A stretch of 35,892 nucleotides of DNA from Minisyncoccota bacterium (GTDB lineage Bacteria; Patescibacteriota; Minisyncoccia; Phycocordibacterales; JACOZG01). The notes under the pieces were generated by a model. It did not search any database and had not been told where the DNA came from. It saw nothing but the letters and a program-made list of their open reading frames with translations. A program made the translations under genes and the position numbers. The stretch lies in contig JAGVGK010000025.1 in assembly GCA_020057185.1 (NCBI GenBank), positions 1-35,892 on the forward strand. The letters run 5' to 3'. Below are positions 35,848-35,892 of the stretch, piece after piece. Within the stretch, counting starts at the first letter, position 1. Every line of letters begins with the position of its first letter.

Positions 35848-35892
35848 ATGAACAAAAAGAAAAACCACAAGGGTGGCAAGCCCCTTTCGCTC
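35848..35892 (+). CDS. possible start of a CDS truncated by the window edge (MNKKKNHKGGKPLSL...)
   Basis: open ATG frame to the window end; too short to identify. Confidence 0.25.
   Translation, partial: MNKKKNHKGGKPLSL

Overview
The window looks like a chromosomal segment of a Candidate Phyla Radiation (Patescibacteria, probably Parcubacteria-like) genome. Gene packing is very tight, housekeeping proteins are shortened, many promoters sit directly on the start codon, and TGA is used as a stop. Recognisable blocks are: rpsP-khpA-trmD; rnr; rpmF-nusB::nudix-rnc-smc-like; rnhB; dnaE; a minimal thrS; gyrB; a single-chain mitochondrial-type PheRS; tRNA-Thr; prfA-rpsB-tsf; rpmE; bL25; a lytic transglycosylase; and a carbon-metabolism island (fba, PfkB kinase, split transketolase, rpe, rpiB, gapA). 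The strongest unusual signals are: (1) four intergenic copies of a 40-bp tripartite dyad, ATTATACC-N7-CACGATCGTG-N7-GGTATAAT, two of which bracket a PaaX/Cas2-like gene, one forming that gene's own promoter; (2) two toxin-type cassettes (RhuM-Fic and HigBA-like), each bracketed by a direct repeat that duplicates the 3' coding end of the gene upstream (trmD, tktN), consistent with 3'-end-capturing insertion; (3) small palindromic elements inside coding regions (rnhB, rnr, pheS, smc), inside a tRNA remnant and directly before a start codon, reminiscent of Rickettsia palindromic elements; (4) unusual protein architectures (hinge-less SMC, NusB-Nudix fusion, ThrRS without editing domain, PheRS with FDX-ACB). 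All calls come from reading the sequence; no searches were run.
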